Of a stretch of 64,000 nucleotides of DNA, positions 1-11,437 are shown in pieces. Where the stretch lies: contig JADNYV010000123.1 in assembly GCA_015501055.1 (NCBI GenBank), forward strand, positions 46,387 to 110,386, in the 5' to 3' direction. A model generated the notes under the pieces. That model was not told the DNA's origin. It saw only the letters and a program-made list of their open reading frames with translations, and did not search any database. The number at the start of each line of letters is the position of its first letter. Position 1 is the stretch's first letter. A program made the position numbers and the translations under genes. The stretch is from Mucidula mucida (taxonomy: Eukaryota; Basidiomycota; Agaricomycetes; Agaricales; Physalacriaceae).

Positions 1-389
1 TGAGCGACCTTGAGCGCTCTTGAGCGACGGCAAGATCATCGATCAGGGAGGGCATCAAGAATTTGAAATACTGGATAGACAAGCAGGAGCCTACATGAGC
101 ACACGTTTTGCATCGGTCTCCTGAGCATGAAACAGACGCCTGAAAGAAAAGGATAGACGCGACGTGGACAGCATGAGCTTCTCCTCAACTCATGCGACAG
201 CTTCTATGACTTAACACGACCGGCGACAAAGCGAACTCGGGATACTCGGGCCGGAGAGTGTTGATGAAAACGGACCGAGGTTCACCATCTTACTACCTCC
301 ATCGCGATTCGATACTTACTTGATTTCAACGCGCCTTTCCTTGTCACCCCGTTTACTGAGAGGCATCCTTAGTAAACGCGGCGATTGAT
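1..389. other. No gene seen at the left edge
   Basis: No convincing coding exon, RNA gene or repeat boundary was found. The first 30 bases carry three spaced copies of TGAGCG(A/C), which is too short to call a tandem array. Confidence 0.4.
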
Positions 390-1115
390 ATGGTGACAGC
401 TTGTTTCACGGTTCCTACACGCCACAACAGTGAGCGACGTCTTGACGGTATACATCATTTCCTGATGACGCGTAGTTCATCTCTAATGTCGGACTGCTGC
501 AAGCCGTTATGGACGAGTACCCTCAACGGGGGGGAGTTCTTCGAGAAACTGTTAAACTCACCGATCAAGGGCAAGTGCTGGCAGGACATGTTCGTGCCCT
601 TGCCCGTCAGGAAGTATAGATTGGTCAAGGAAAAGAGGCGGAGTTTGATGCGGTTCTTTCAGAAGCCCAGGCTTGTGAGAGTCTACTACGAGGCAGAGGG
701 TCGGCTCCCTGGGATGGAACTAGTGACGATCGGAAACTTGAAGGACTGGGTGAATCAGAAGCTAATGGAGCTAAACACGGAGGACAGGTTCGTCGTGTCC
801 ACCGTCGAGAGAGGTATCTTGCACGTTGAGTGGACGGAGGATCCTAGCGAGTGGTTGGCCAAGGAGGTTTTAGAGCTCCCGAGTGACCTCTTGGTGGGCA
901 ATTCCCCGTGGTCGCAGAGTAACGTCTTGGACGAGGATGGTGGGAGCCTTCCCAGACGTACTACGCAAGCGCATTCTCCAAGGCGCCCCTTATCTATCTG
1001 GCGGCGCTCAACGCGGATATCGCTGTCTGCCTTGCGTAGATCTATCTTAGGATCAGCGCTGGTAAGGGACATTAAAAACGCGCCGTGCCGAGATGTTATG
1101 CCAATGAGTTTCTGA
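390..1115 (+). CDS. Hypothetical protein, single open frame of 241 residues
   Basis: I do not recognise this frame. Residues 45-160 look protein-like, with mixed charged and hydrophobic segments (for example GGEFFEKLLNSPIKGKCWQD and EWLAKEVLELPSDLL). The first 40 and last 60 residues are rich in Arg and Ser and look like read-through. There is no signal peptide, membrane span or known motif. The opposite strand also holds a 127-residue frame over the second half, so the strand is not certain. It could be one exon of a longer gene or a relic. The nearest neighbour is the monooxygenase 540 bp downstream on the same strand. Confidence 0.3.
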   Translation: MVTACFTVPTRHNSERRLDGIHHFLMTRSSSLMSDCCKPLWTSTLNGGEFFEKLLNSPIKGKCWQDMFVPLPVRKYRLVKEKRRSLMRFFQKPRLVRVYYEAEGRLPGMELVTIGNLKDWVNQKLMELNTEDRFVVSTVERGILHVEWTEDPSEWLAKEVLELPSDLLVGNSPWSQSNVLDEDGGSLPRRTTQAHSPRRPLSIWRRSTRISLSALRRSILGSALVRDIKNAPCRDVMPMSF

Positions 1116-1652
1116 GAAACAGGTATGGGTAAATGCATTCACTGTTCCTCGACTTGGTTATTAATTTATCTATGCAGCCGTCGCCGCATTTCTTTCTGCC
1201 AGGATACAACTGCTACCTCGAAAGTCACTCCCTTGTGTACTTGACTTGTTTCTCGTCTTCTACCCAGCCCTACCGCACTTACAAATCGACTACATACACC
1301 TCGCTGTCACGACTCCCGCCTTTGGCGGGAGCTAAAGAAGCCACCTAGACACGTCTGGCGTAATGCCAGAGGCACAAGACCGGGACCCACTGATGGTGCT
1401 GAGAACAAAAACCGACTTGTGTGAAACCGAAAACCGTATACAGTTCAAACAGAGAGACCCGAGGAATGGAACAGTCTGACCGTAAGAAAAGACACGAATG
1501 AAGCGTTGGTTCAAGGGCAACATGGCGGTCGAGACCACGCCAGGCTAAGTTCGTGAGATTTCGGCAAATTGCGACATCATCCTCTAGTCTATCACCATCA
1601 TGATCGTCCAATTTTCACTCTTTGCTTCAAACCCTCTCTATCCAGAACCACC
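1116..1652. other. Intergenic, probable promoter region of the monooxygenase
   Basis: No supported gene. Short antisense frames around 1332-1611 have no protein character. The last 60 bases before the ATG are pyrimidine-rich (TCTTTGCTTC, CCCTCTCTATCC), as is common upstream of fungal starts. No clear TATA box was identified. Confidence 0.35.
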
Positions 1653-3115
1653 ATGACCCCGAAGCGCATCCTGGTTATTGGCGGCGGACCCGCTGGGCTC
1701 GTGTCACTGCGAAATCTGACTGATCGGGGCCAATTTGAGCGCGTTGAGCTCGTCGAACGAAGGGACGACGTTGGCGGTGTATGGTGAGCCCAATCGCGCC
1801 CTTTCTCGCACCGAAAAACTCAAGGAAATTGCCAGGTACTTGGATGACCCCAAGGAGGGAGATACCAAGCCCCGATGGCCCTCACCGGCGTATCCTGGTC
1901 TAGTGGGCAACGTCCTCCCCGAGTTTCTCTCGTTCTCCCAATATCCATTTCCCGAGCCGCCTTCTACGCCTCATCAACCGTTCCCTACTCTCGTCGAGAC
2001 CTATCACTACCTTCGCGCATTCGCGGACCCGTATTTGAAGAGCGGCCATATCAGACTGAACACGGAGATTACATCTGTGGATGAACTCCCAGACGGTCGT
2101 GGCTGGAATGTTAGCTTCAACGACTGGAATACTGGCGGGGAAGCTCGTCAAGAGACGTGGGACGCGGTGGTCGTTGCCGTTGGATGGTACGACAATGTGG
2201 TTTGGCCAGAGACGGAGGGTGTAGAAGAGCTCAGGGCGAAGAACCTTGCGATCCACGCGAAATGGTGGAGAGGAGCGAAGGGTTACGAGGGAAAGGTACG
2301 CTCCTACGTTCTATGGTTCGCATTGTCTAACCACCAAGTAGCGCGCTCTGGTCATTGGTAATGCTAACTCCTCCAACGATATTGCCGCGCAACTCGCGGC
2401 CGTCGCCCAAGATCCGGTGTACCGCAGTATTCGACGCCCCGCTTTCCCCGGATTTCCTAGTCTTCCCAATGAACGCATCAAGGACGTCGCGCCGGTCGTC
2501 AAATACGCGCTAGGCCCAGACGACAAGATTACCGCTACGCTCAAAGACGGTACCATCATATCCGATATCGATACAGTTTTCATCGGTACCGGATACGAGC
2601 CGCATCCCAAGTTCGTGCACCTCCTCAACGAGAAGAAGGAGCTCCAGTCGCTCATGACTCCCCCACCGACGCCGCATCGTATCCCGTCGCTGCACCGCTA
2701 CATTTTGAACGCGCACAACCCCAGCCTCGCGTTCATCTGCTCTACGATGTGTTATACCCCGTTCACCATCGGTGACCTGCAGAGCACATGGCTCGCGCTT
2801 GCCTGGCGTGGAGAGATCGCGTACCCGCAGACAGCGGAAGAGCGACTTGTGTTTGAGCGGGATCGCTTGAAGGCGATAGCTGATTGGGTCGCGACGTTGG
2901 ATAACCCGTCCGCGTTGTTCGTGTATGGAGTATTGGGAGCGTATGAGGAGGAATACGCGATCGCGCTCAAGGAGGATGTGGTCAAAGCACGTCCCGAGTT
3001 GAAGGATGTGCTTCCAGAGTGGAGTGAGGCGAGGACGAAACATCGGGAGGCGATGTATCCTGTCAAGTTTGGGGCGTTAGAGTGGACGCGGGCTCAGAAT
3101 GAGTTGAAGAACTAG
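1653..3115 (+). CDS. Flavin-containing monooxygenase (FAD/NADPH, FMO-like), 3 exons, 454 residues
   Basis: Exons are 1653-1783, 1836-2295 and 2342-3115. The introns (52 and 46 bp) have GT-AG ends and keep frame: the first splits a Trp codon in GGVW|YLDDP. The start gives the FAD dinucleotide-binding loop right at the N-terminus (ILVIGGGPAGL, residues 6-16). A second nucleotide-binding loop, VIGNANSSND, lies at about 201-210 just after the second splice, and an FMO-type IGTGYEP motif at about 278. The length matches fungal FMOs. These enzymes hydroxylate soft nucleophiles or small metabolites using FAD, NADPH and O2, in the cytosol or at the ER. No substrate can be inferred: the neighbours are not a biosynthetic cluster. 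A Baeyer-Villiger-type activity cannot be excluded. Confidence 0.88.
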
Positions 3116-3349
3116 AGTATGTGGTAGGAATATGTATATAACTGTAGAGCACTAAGTAAAACCTTTCTCAAAGGATGACTTAAAGGGAGACAAACTACTA
3201 TACTTACCTGAATTGTTTTTTTGCAGGCTAAAAAACTTTATCTCAACATATTCATTATATTAATGTGCACCACATGTAGTCTCATTTTAAATGTAGAGCC
3301 CACCTCCCGTAAACATACATACTTACATTCTTGCCCATCTTCCACCATC
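3116..3349. other. Intergenic between monooxygenase and small membrane-protein gene
   Basis: AT-rich stretch with no supported coding sequence. It holds the 3' end of the monooxygenase and the 5' flank of the next gene. Confidence 0.4.
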
Positions 3350-3775
3350 ATGTCTCACAGATTCTGGAACTTGTTCGACGCTGCGCTACTCGTCCTGCAG
3401 ATCCTAGCAAGATTAGTGAACATCAAACAAGGTATGTGCTTGTTACTAGACCTCTTTGCTGACATTTGGTACAGTCTACATTGTTGTTGTCATCGCTGCA
3501 AACTTGACATGTTGTACTTTTGCCAACTTTGTTCCTCATTTGTAGGTTTGGTCGCCGACGTACAAGGAAAGCAATCCCTTGACCAGCAACCACCAAGCCG
3601 AGACATTGTTTGGGTTGACCTTCGCTTTGTCGCCCCAGTCATATATGCTGGTGTGAAGTCATCAGGGAATGAGAAGTTCATGGTTGTCCAAGTTGCATCT
3701 ATCCTTTTCTTTCAGGCATCCTGTTATATGCTCAGGAGACCAATGCGAACTCATGTAGGTATTTCAAATTCTTGA
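3350..3775 (+). CDS. Putative small multi-span membrane protein, partial spliced model
   Basis: The start MSHRFWNLFDAALLVLQIL is followed by a candidate 43-bp intron (3432-3474, GT-AG), then an exon reading VYIVVVIAANLTCCTFANFV and, after an ambiguous TAG at about 3543-3545, VWSPTYKESNPLTSN and on to SPQSYML. A further GT-AG intron (GTGTGA to TTTCAG) would join to ASCYMLRRPMRTH. A last candidate intron would begin at GTAGGT and end in CTGTAG. The 9,983-bp hAT element sits in that intron, 3 bases before its acceptor, so the terminal exon would lie at about 13799. The hydrophobic segments suggest two or three membrane spans. No family is recognised. The intron calls and the in-frame TAG make this model tentative; it may be a pseudogene. 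Confidence 0.3.
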   Translation: MSHRFWNLFDAALLVLQILARLVNIKQGMCLLLDLFADIWYSLHCCCHRCKLDMLYFCQLCSSFVGLVADVQGKQSLDQQPPSRDIVWVDLRFVAPVIYAGVKSSGNEKFMVVQVASILFFQASCYMLRRPMRTHVGISNS

Positions 3776-3796
3776 GGGCCCTGATCGATGATCTTG

Positions 3797-3804
3797 CTGT
3801 GCTG
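3797..3804. repeat. Left target-site duplication of the 10-kb hAT element
   Basis: CTGTGCTG, identical to 13788-13795. Confidence 0.92.
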
Positions 3805-4053
3805 TAGAGACCTCAATGAGTAATACTCGGATCAGACCCGCGATCCGAGAGCTGAGTACTTGAGGCCGAAAGGGCATACTCGTGATCCGGAACTTACTCG
3901 ATCCGCGCTGACTCGCAAGTCAAACGAGTTGAGTACTCGCGAGTTTGGCGAGTACTCGAAGACGATCCGGATCAGTAACGAGTCGCAAATACTCGCAGAT
4001 CAAGCTACATAATATTGTAATAAAACTGTACATAAACAACCACTTTGTAATAA

Positions 4054-7000
4054 CTACTCATCAGATTTACCTTTCCGTGCGGCTTTTTCGTTGAAAATCC
4101 GAATTACTTGCTCAATAGGCACAAGGCCTGACTTGAACCAATCCTTCAACATGACACAGGCGCGAACAGACTCATCCAAAAGGTTGAAACAATGTTTGGT
4201 GACCGTTAAGCCAGCCACCGAAAACATCCGTTCAACATCCGTCGATGTAGCTAGACTGATCATCAGTAGAAGAAGATGGAATAAAGAAGCAAAGCATACC
4301 CGGCATGCTCAGAAAGTCCAGCGCCATCAGCGCCAAGGCTCCTTGCATCGTCATTGTGGTCTTACCCTTGTCGTCGGGTACATCCAATAGAGCCGCCCAA
4401 TAGCGGACTGGATCGACACAAGTTCTGACTGGCGGTGTTGCCAGGTAATCCTCCAAGACGTCCACGGTCTGATTGAGTCCAAAGGTTGCTATGTGCGCGA
4501 AAGGATTTGCCGTCGCTGCCTGTAACTTGATGATCAATAAAGATGCATAAATGATAATACAAAATGTACCGGATCAGCAATAGCTGGTGGTGGCGGAGCT
4601 GGTACCAATGGTCGGTAGCGTTGAGACCATTCATCTCGCACATGTTCCACAGCGGCGGTGATCCAATCTTGCGGCCAGTTCTGTGACACGAAGTACGACA
4701 TTTTGTAGCGAGGCATCATGACTATAATAGAATTAGAGCTAGCAACGAATAGGAAACAGCAGACGTACCCATTCCAATTCGAATCATGATGTTATCGTCC
4801 GTCTTGGCATAGTATTTGAGGATGGTTGCTTGACCAGCGGCGGCGGTGGCACGGATGACGGCAAGCTTCTCGGTGTTGATAATCACTTTGTCGAGGGCAT
4901 CAACTAAGGCATCCATCGTTGGAATGGTCTCGTAGATGAGCGGAATCTTGGAACGACAGATAAGGTTTGAAGCCTGCACAAAAAGCAGTTAAAAACTCGA
5001 ATTAGACTACAAATTTACAGAGAGCATTGGCGTAAATACATGGAGAAGGTCCTTAAGTTGTTCAATCATAATCCACTCGCCGGGGGTGAGCTTGAACTTC
5101 CTGAGTTTCCGTTTTGCCACCTTGTTGAACTCCGGCAGTTTGCATAGAGCATCAAGGGGCTCTTGCAGCTCAAGGGCACGTTGGAGGACGGGGAAGAGAG
5201 AGTTTCAGCGAGTGGCCACCATTCGAATCATCTTCTTTGGCTTCATCTTTGCCTTGACACATTGAGCAGCGAGGGCCTCTTGCATGACCTGGCTGTTGAA
5301 CACACGGTTACCAAGCTTCATAATCTGGAAGACGTTAGACCCAAAATACAGATAGAACGTAGCACATACCTTCGTGACACCTGCTCTCGCAATCTTCCAA
5401 TCATCCTCCAACAGCTGTTTAACCTCCTCCAAAGCCGCAATCAACTCATCCAATTCACCCTCGATAGCCGCCTCGCAATCCTGGTCCTGCTCGTCCATAG
5501 CCGAGAAGTCGGTGAGGGTGGACATGTCCTCCTCCTCATCAATATAAATATTTCCCTCCTCATTGAAATCCTTGGTAACATTGTAATTGTCGAGACCTTT
5601 CTTGATAAGTTTCTTTGAAATGAATTGCAGCATGACGGACTGTTAAGGGTTAGATGAATAGACCAAGGATGAAGCGTTGATAAAGCATACCTTGGTTCCC
5701 AGGTCAATCTAATGCCCGCAACAACCAACAAAGGTTTCCTCCCCCACAGGACTGCTTGGTGGCAGCATCTCTCCCATTTCCCGAACCATTGCTGGGTTGG
5801 TGTTGGCGTTGTCGCCACAGAGACCGAGAAGTTTTGCCAGCATTTCGAAATTGTCCAAGGACTCGTAAGTACGCTTGGCGAAATATCCAGTGGTGTATCG
5901 CTCATGCAGACTATACAACAGTTAGTCTCACTCAAACGACTAAGTGTAGCACTTACGGTACCATGTCCAGATTGATTTTATCAATGGCCGTCTTCACGGG
6001 ATTGAAGAAAATTGCATTAAGACCTTGGCTCAACCGTTTTCCGCCTGACGCCCAGCCGTTAAAGACTACATGAATGCGACCGGGAAGTGCCTATAGCCAA
6101 CAATTAGATTGAGGATATTGACAGAAAGCAATGGATATACCTTGAGTTTGTCTTTGACGACCGCCTTTGTAATGTCGTACACCTCCTTGACATCCTTCGA
6201 GAGGGTGTTTGCAGAGATGAGACGTGCATTGGGCATGAACATCCGAACTATTTTACGAAAAGGTTCGTCCTCGACAAAAGCAAATGGACGAGCGCAAAGG
6301 GCAACTTCTTTGATAAGAAGATAGCGAAGCCGCCCATGGGAGTACATCAAACCATGTGCAAAGGCGGTGATTAACGGCTGACTACCCACAAGAGCCTTGC
6401 ACGTCTAGACATGCCGAACCAGATTGCTGGTGCTAGTGTCAGAGAAAAGACGGGGAACCGACTCTTCATTGTTGCTGAGACAAGTCAGACAAGGTAGAAT
6501 ATGCAAGACTACATGACTTACTATCACTGGGCGAAGGCCTCGGAGTTTTTGGGAAAAACCCCGGTTAAAGAACCTCAAGAGTTTTAACAATTTTTTAGGT
6601 TAAAACGATTTTAAAACTATTTTAACATTCTTTGAAGTATTTCAACCAAAGATTTGAGTGAAATTTGTCTTAAAAATATTAGTAAGAACACCAAAAGCCA
6701 AATTAGGAAATTTTAGAGTAGTTTTAAGGTTAAAATTAGGTTAAAATTATCAGAACTTGTATTTTAACGAGTTTAATATGGTTTTCAGCAAAAGAGTCAC
6801 AAAGAAATCAGAAAGAATATAGTTAAAACTTTAAGAAGATAGTCAGGAGAGATTTTATGATATATTTAGAGAGTATTAATAAATATTTATAAGGGAATTT
6901 TTGATGAGAATATTAGAAAAGAGGTTCAGAGGATTTTGACTGAAAAAAAGATGAAAATTGTGTAAAGAATTGTAAAATGCAAAACTAAGAGATCTTTAGA

Positions 7001-8580
7001 GAATTTCCGCCATCGTAAGGTGAAATTTCTTAAAAAGTGTTTCGAGAGTTTTTGATGAAAATAGAACTAAAAAATAGAGTGAAAAGTAAGGTGAAAACGT
7101 CAAAACCAAAAGCGCGATAATACAAGAAGTACTGTCATCAGTGCAAGGTCACTATACTCAACACAAGGCCCAGGCAAGGAGTACTGCAGTCAATGCGAGA
7201 TCAACACCGGCAACACAAGGAGTACCACAGTTAATGCGGGTTAACACACTCAACACAAGATCAATGCAAGGAGTACCGTGGTCAATGTGTTGACCTCGCA
7301 TTGACTGTGGTACTCCTTGCATTGACAGCATTGACCCTGCATTGACTGTGGTACTCCTTGCGTTGCCGGTGTTGATCTCGCATTGACTGCAGTACTCCTT
7401 GCCTGGGCCTTGTGTTGAGTATAGTGACCTTGCACTGATGACAGTACTTCTTGTATTATCGCGCTTTTGGTTTTGACGTTTTCACCTTACTTTTCACTCT
7501 ATTTTTTAGTTCTATTTTCATCAAAAACTCTTGAAACACTTTTTAAGAAATTTCACCTTACGATGGCGGAAATTCTCTAAAGATCTCTTAGTTTTGCATT
7601 TTACAATTCTTTACACAATTTTCATCTTTTTCTTCAGTCAAAATCCTCTGAACCTCTTTTCTAATATTCTCATCAAAAATTCCCTTATAAATATTTATTA
7701 ATACTCTCTAAATATATCATAAAATCTCTCCTGACTATCTTCTCAAAGTTTTAACTAGATTCTTTCTGATTTCTTTGTGACTTTTTTGCTAAAAACCATA
7801 TTAAACTCATTAAAATATAAGTTCTGATAATTTTAATCTAATTTTAACCTTAAAACTACTCTGAAATTTCCTAATTTGGCTTTCAGTGTTCTTACTAATA
7901 TTTTTAAGACAAATTTTACTCAAATCTTTGGTCAAAATACTTCAAAGAATGTTAAAATAGTTTGAAAATCGTTTTAACCTAAAAAAATCGTTAAAACTCT
8001 TGAGGTTCTTTAACCGGGGTTTTTGCCAAAAACTCCGAGGCCTTCGCCCAGTGTATTTGCAGATGAAGCGCATCCCCCATTTCCCAATCCTCTCGTTATA
8101 GTAAACAACAGGTTCCAAGAAATGCTTGTAGGTCGCAGAAGTCCAGCGTTTCGACTTGCGCACTAATGAATAGGTTAGTATGTATGTATACCAATCAACG
8201 TAGAACCTACCAAGCAAGGCCTTTCAGTGGTCCTCGCTGTCCTTGTCAGTGTTGTCGTTGATGGGCTCAAGCGTGTCAATAGAGGAGGTGCCGTCATCCA
8301 AGTCCAGGATGTCTTCCTCCGGCTCGCTTGCAGGGCGACTCAAAAACTCTTTGATTTTGTCCTTGTCCCCAGAACCAACTTCCTGTTTGATCTCCTTGTC
8401 AAAATCAAGTGGAGATGTGGCCCGCAAGCGACCACAACTACTGTGATCACTGCGACCACGAGCACAAGCACAAGCGGCTCTGGCTCGTCCACCCCGACCG
8501 CGTTTAGCAGCGGGCTTAGAGGTCCCACCACGAGCAGTGCCCTCAGTAACGGTGTCAGCTCAAGTGCGTTTGGGAGGCAT
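4054..8580 (-). pseudogene. hAT transposase, multi-exon, broken by five stops and a fold-back insertion
   Basis: Read on the minus strand from MPPKR at 8580, the exons follow one another through short GT-AG introns. In order: a basic N-terminus, an acidic stretch, a BED-type zinc finger (FICK ... TSNLVRHV-x-TC), an RNase-H-like catalytic region with CGDNANTN (around 5790-5820), and the C-terminal hAT dimerisation motif LATSTDVERMFSVAGL (around 4210-4255) to a stop at 4054. In-frame stops: TGA 8560-8562, TGA 8224-8226, TAG 6405-6407 (inside the zinc finger), TAG 5709-5711, and TGA 5205-5207 where hAT proteins have Trp in a TRWNS motif. All are one transition from a sense codon. A 1.5 kb fold-back element interrupts the exon edge next to the GTAAGT donor at 6519-6524. 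The gene cannot make a full transposase. Confidence 0.85.
6525..8053. mobile_element. Fold-back (near-perfect palindrome) element, CACTA-like ends
   Basis: The two halves are inverted copies of each other around a centre near 7289, each about 760 bp. The ends read CACTGGGCGAAGGCCTCG inward from both sides, and the flanks carry a 3-bp duplication TAT (6522-6524 and 8054-8056). CACTG-type ends with a 3-bp duplication fit the CMC/EnSpm (CACTA) superfamily. It has no open reading frame of its own and is AT-rich, with repeated GTTAAAAT-type tracts in the arms and GTACTCCTTG repeats near the centre. It sits inside the hAT transposase gene, so a transcript through it would form a long hairpin. The superfamily assignment is inference; the palindrome is directly visible. 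Confidence 0.82.
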
Positions 8581-8889
8581 GCAGAGAATAATGAGCAGTT
8601 GGACATGATCAAACTTTTATACCATGTCAGACGGGAAACAGAAATGGAAAACATACAAGACATACCAGTGTGAACTGCTAATTTGGGATGCAATTGATAA
8701 AGCTGAGGAGTTGCATGTGGCTTGAATAATGCACCATATGCTGTTATTGCAGGCAGTTAGCGAGGGAAAAAATATATGCAGAGTATAATCACCAAAAAGC
8801 TGCCAACGGCAATGCAAAGACGGGCGCATGAGAATCTACGGCAGAAAGTTAGGAAGAAATGAGGAACATCTGGCCTAAAGGTACCTACC

Positions 8890-9260
8890 TCGTCCAATGG
8901 TGATGGATCCATCTATCAATGACAGAACGTTCTAGAGAGTTCTAAGTCCTGAGCGGTTGTCCGTGGTGGTGTGGCATTCCGGAAAAAGCAAAAAACTGCT
9001 GTTAATTGTCATGCAGCAGGAGCTGACAATTGTCAGATTCCCAAGAAATATCTGAGATAACGGCTGGAGCCATCGATGGCAGAACATTTGAGGAGGTCCT
9101 AAGGCTTGGCGGTCGTCCGTGGTTGGTCGTCCATGATAGTCAAAAAACTGCTGACAATTATCAAGCAGTAGAGACTGACAATCGTCATTTCCCTATCAGA
9201 AACGTCGACACGGCTACTTGACAATTGTCAAAGTAGCAGGGCTGACAATTGTCATGCCCT
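8890..9260. repeat. Diverged tandem repeats of about 165 bp, each with inverted TGACAATTGTCA-type motifs
   Basis: Two units beginning near 8905 and 9070 share the order CCATC-ATGG-CAGAAC, AGGTCCTAAG-like, GGTCGTCCGTGG, then a pair of TGACAATTGTCA-like palindromes. A third, more diverged unit ends near 9300. Perfect 12-bp palindromes lie at 9024-9035, 9219-9230 and 9243-9254. No coding function is evident. Confidence 0.6.
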
Positions 9261-9639
9261 GGGCATGTCCCCGCCTCCAGGTTGTCATCCATGGTGGAAG
9301 GACGATGGTGATTGCGTCACTGTAAACATGACTTGACATCATGTGAAGTGACACTGAGAGCCTCGCCCGAGATTGCCGAGCATCCAAACAGACTACAATT
9401 AAGACCTCTGCTTGCTTGGGCGTGCTTAAGGACTCAAAGTAGGATAGCAGAATAATATCTGATAAATTAAGAACACCAAGAAACGGAAGTACATGTTATA
9501 GAAACAAGAATCTTTGAGAATGCAATAACACAGTGGAATACAATATTGCATATAAGGACCCAAAACTCCAAAACTTTACTGGACAACAACAGACTCCCAA
9601 GACTTTGTAGATTGTATGTTTGTAATGTAGACATATGAT

Positions 9640-10420
9640 TAGTGCTAGAAATAAAGGTCTGGTACATCGATGTCCCGTCGCGCCGCCGTCCATCCTGCCC
9701 AGATCTAATATTTGCGCAATTAGCAAATGGCGGGACTGTATTGGAGACAGACATACCTTGAAGAGCACAAGTACTGTCCAGGATGGACGCATATGAGTGC
9801 TTGAGGCCACAGGAAGAAGCTGAAGATGAGAAAGATGTTAACTGCCCAATTGTGTAAAGACCAAACTTCGCATACTCATTATCTGTGCCAGGCGGCCTGA
9901 ACAGGTCCCAAATGTTGTAGAAGTCCTAAGATAAATGTAGGCCTTTAATATATGCAAGGGATCTCCAACAAAGATCTTTAGTTCTCTGACGCGCCGCCGT
10001 CCATCCCGCCCACACCTAATATTCGCGCAATTAGCAAATGGCGGGACTGCAATAAACAAAGATATACCGTGAAGAGCACAAGTACTGTCCGGACGGACCA
10101 TACAAGTGCTCAAGCTCACGGGGAAAGCTGGGAAGAAAGAAATTGGTCAACCCAGAAGTCGGTATCCCATAAACTTCAAATACTCACCAAACGTAGACGC
10201 CGGCCGTGACAAGCGCCAAACTTGAAGGGATTCTTAAATAAATGTAAGTGTTTGAACTGTGGAAAGTTCTCGTCCAGAAGTCATTGGTTCCCGCCGTCCC
10301 AACGACCATCCCGCCTTCAATCATGGAGAACTTTGCGAGGCGGGCGAAATAAAACAATCGGTTCGATACAGTTTACCAGTACTATCCTGGCAGGACAAAT
10401 ACAAGCGCTCGAGTCCGCAG
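9640..10420. repeat. Three diverged direct repeats, pitch about 300 bp
   Basis: The block GCGCCGCCGTCCATC...CGCAATTAGCAAATGGCGGGACT appears near 9687 and 9990, with a weaker third copy near 10290. In each, the sequence GAGCACAAGTACTGTCC or a variant follows at a constant distance. Minus-strand frames over two copies share VPPFANCANIR-G-DGRRR, so these may be old duplicated exons, but no start, splice pattern or family is recognisable. Confidence 0.5.
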
Positions 10421-10499
10421 GCCAATGTCATACATTCAAAAAGTCAATAAGATACTCACAGAACATGAAGTTCAGAATGATGGCCGCAATAAGTATGGA

Positions 10500-11130
10500 T
10501 CGGGCTATGCATATATGGAAACCATTGACAATCATCAGATGGTGGCAGCCAACAGTCGTCAATCTGCATAGTGAGTTACTGGGTGCAATTCAAAGTTGTA
10601 GTTCCAAGGCAGGCCGATGTTTCTAGGATGGCATCTGAGGAGAGAAAGGAGCAGATGCAAGCAGATAGCAGATCCGAAGATAGAGCCATTGACAATCGTC
10701 AAATGGCGGCGGCTGACAATTGTCAGTCCGCACGACGTGATGGTCAAAGACAGAGGAAAGGCAATCTTTGTGAGATGTGATCACATCTGGTGGCTGTGTT
10801 GATTTGTTTGGCTATACACTTTGTTATCCTTGCTCTTCCACATCTTGTCGTCTTCCTTATCTGTCTTCTCGCCGTCCGACGTCCAACTGCCGTCTTTGCT
10901 TGTTCTTGCTTTTTTTACTTCCATGTCTGACATGTGGGTATTTGCGTCTCCTTTGTTTCCCCTGTTTCCCTTTCTCCCGCGGCATTGATGATTGTCATCC
11001 GCTGCCATTTGACGATTGTCAATGGCTTTTTAAAAACTCTGAAACCCTTTCCTCCCTTCAAAAATGCAGGTGGGCTTGTGGCTTGACAATTGTCATCCAC
11101 TACTACATGATGATTGTCAGTAGCACACTT
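10500..11130. repeat. Second cluster of TGACAATTGTCA-like palindromes
   Basis: Perfect copies at 10714-10725 and 11084-11095. Degenerate copies (TGACAATCATCA, TGACAATCGTCA, TGACGATTGTCA, TGATGATTGTCA and similar) occur around 10530, 10690, 10985-11020 and 11110. They occur in closely spaced pairs, as in the 9-kb cluster. No gene could be supported from 8581 to 11437 apart from these repeats. Confidence 0.55.
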
Positions 11131-11437
11131 TGGGCTCTGCATGCCCACTTTTGAGTGCAGGCAGACACGACAATGCCTGCGATCTAGAGGCGCCCATGTT
11201 CTGGAGAACTCTCAATACTGATTGGACTTTATAGTCCGGCATTACACACACCAGGTCTTGGTAAGTTTTGCATTTGTCTGATTACCGTACTATCTAATTC
11301 TTGCAAACACTTAAAGGTAGGAACAGCCAAGGATATCACCAAGACTTGCTTAACCACCTGAGTAGCTAACTGCGCAAGCTGCACCAAATGAATGTATGTT
11401 CTCTTTTTGTAGTGCTTTTTACATGCTAATTGTTTAA

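Noticed and set aside
7130..7440. CRISPR-like array of GTACTCCTTG repeats
   Set aside because: Spacing is irregular, the repeats are mirrored across the palindrome centre, and the host is a eukaryote.
8227..8673. Plus-strand 148-codon frame
   Set aside because: Opposite the N-terminal exon of the hAT transposase, which has better support from splice sites and downstream domains.
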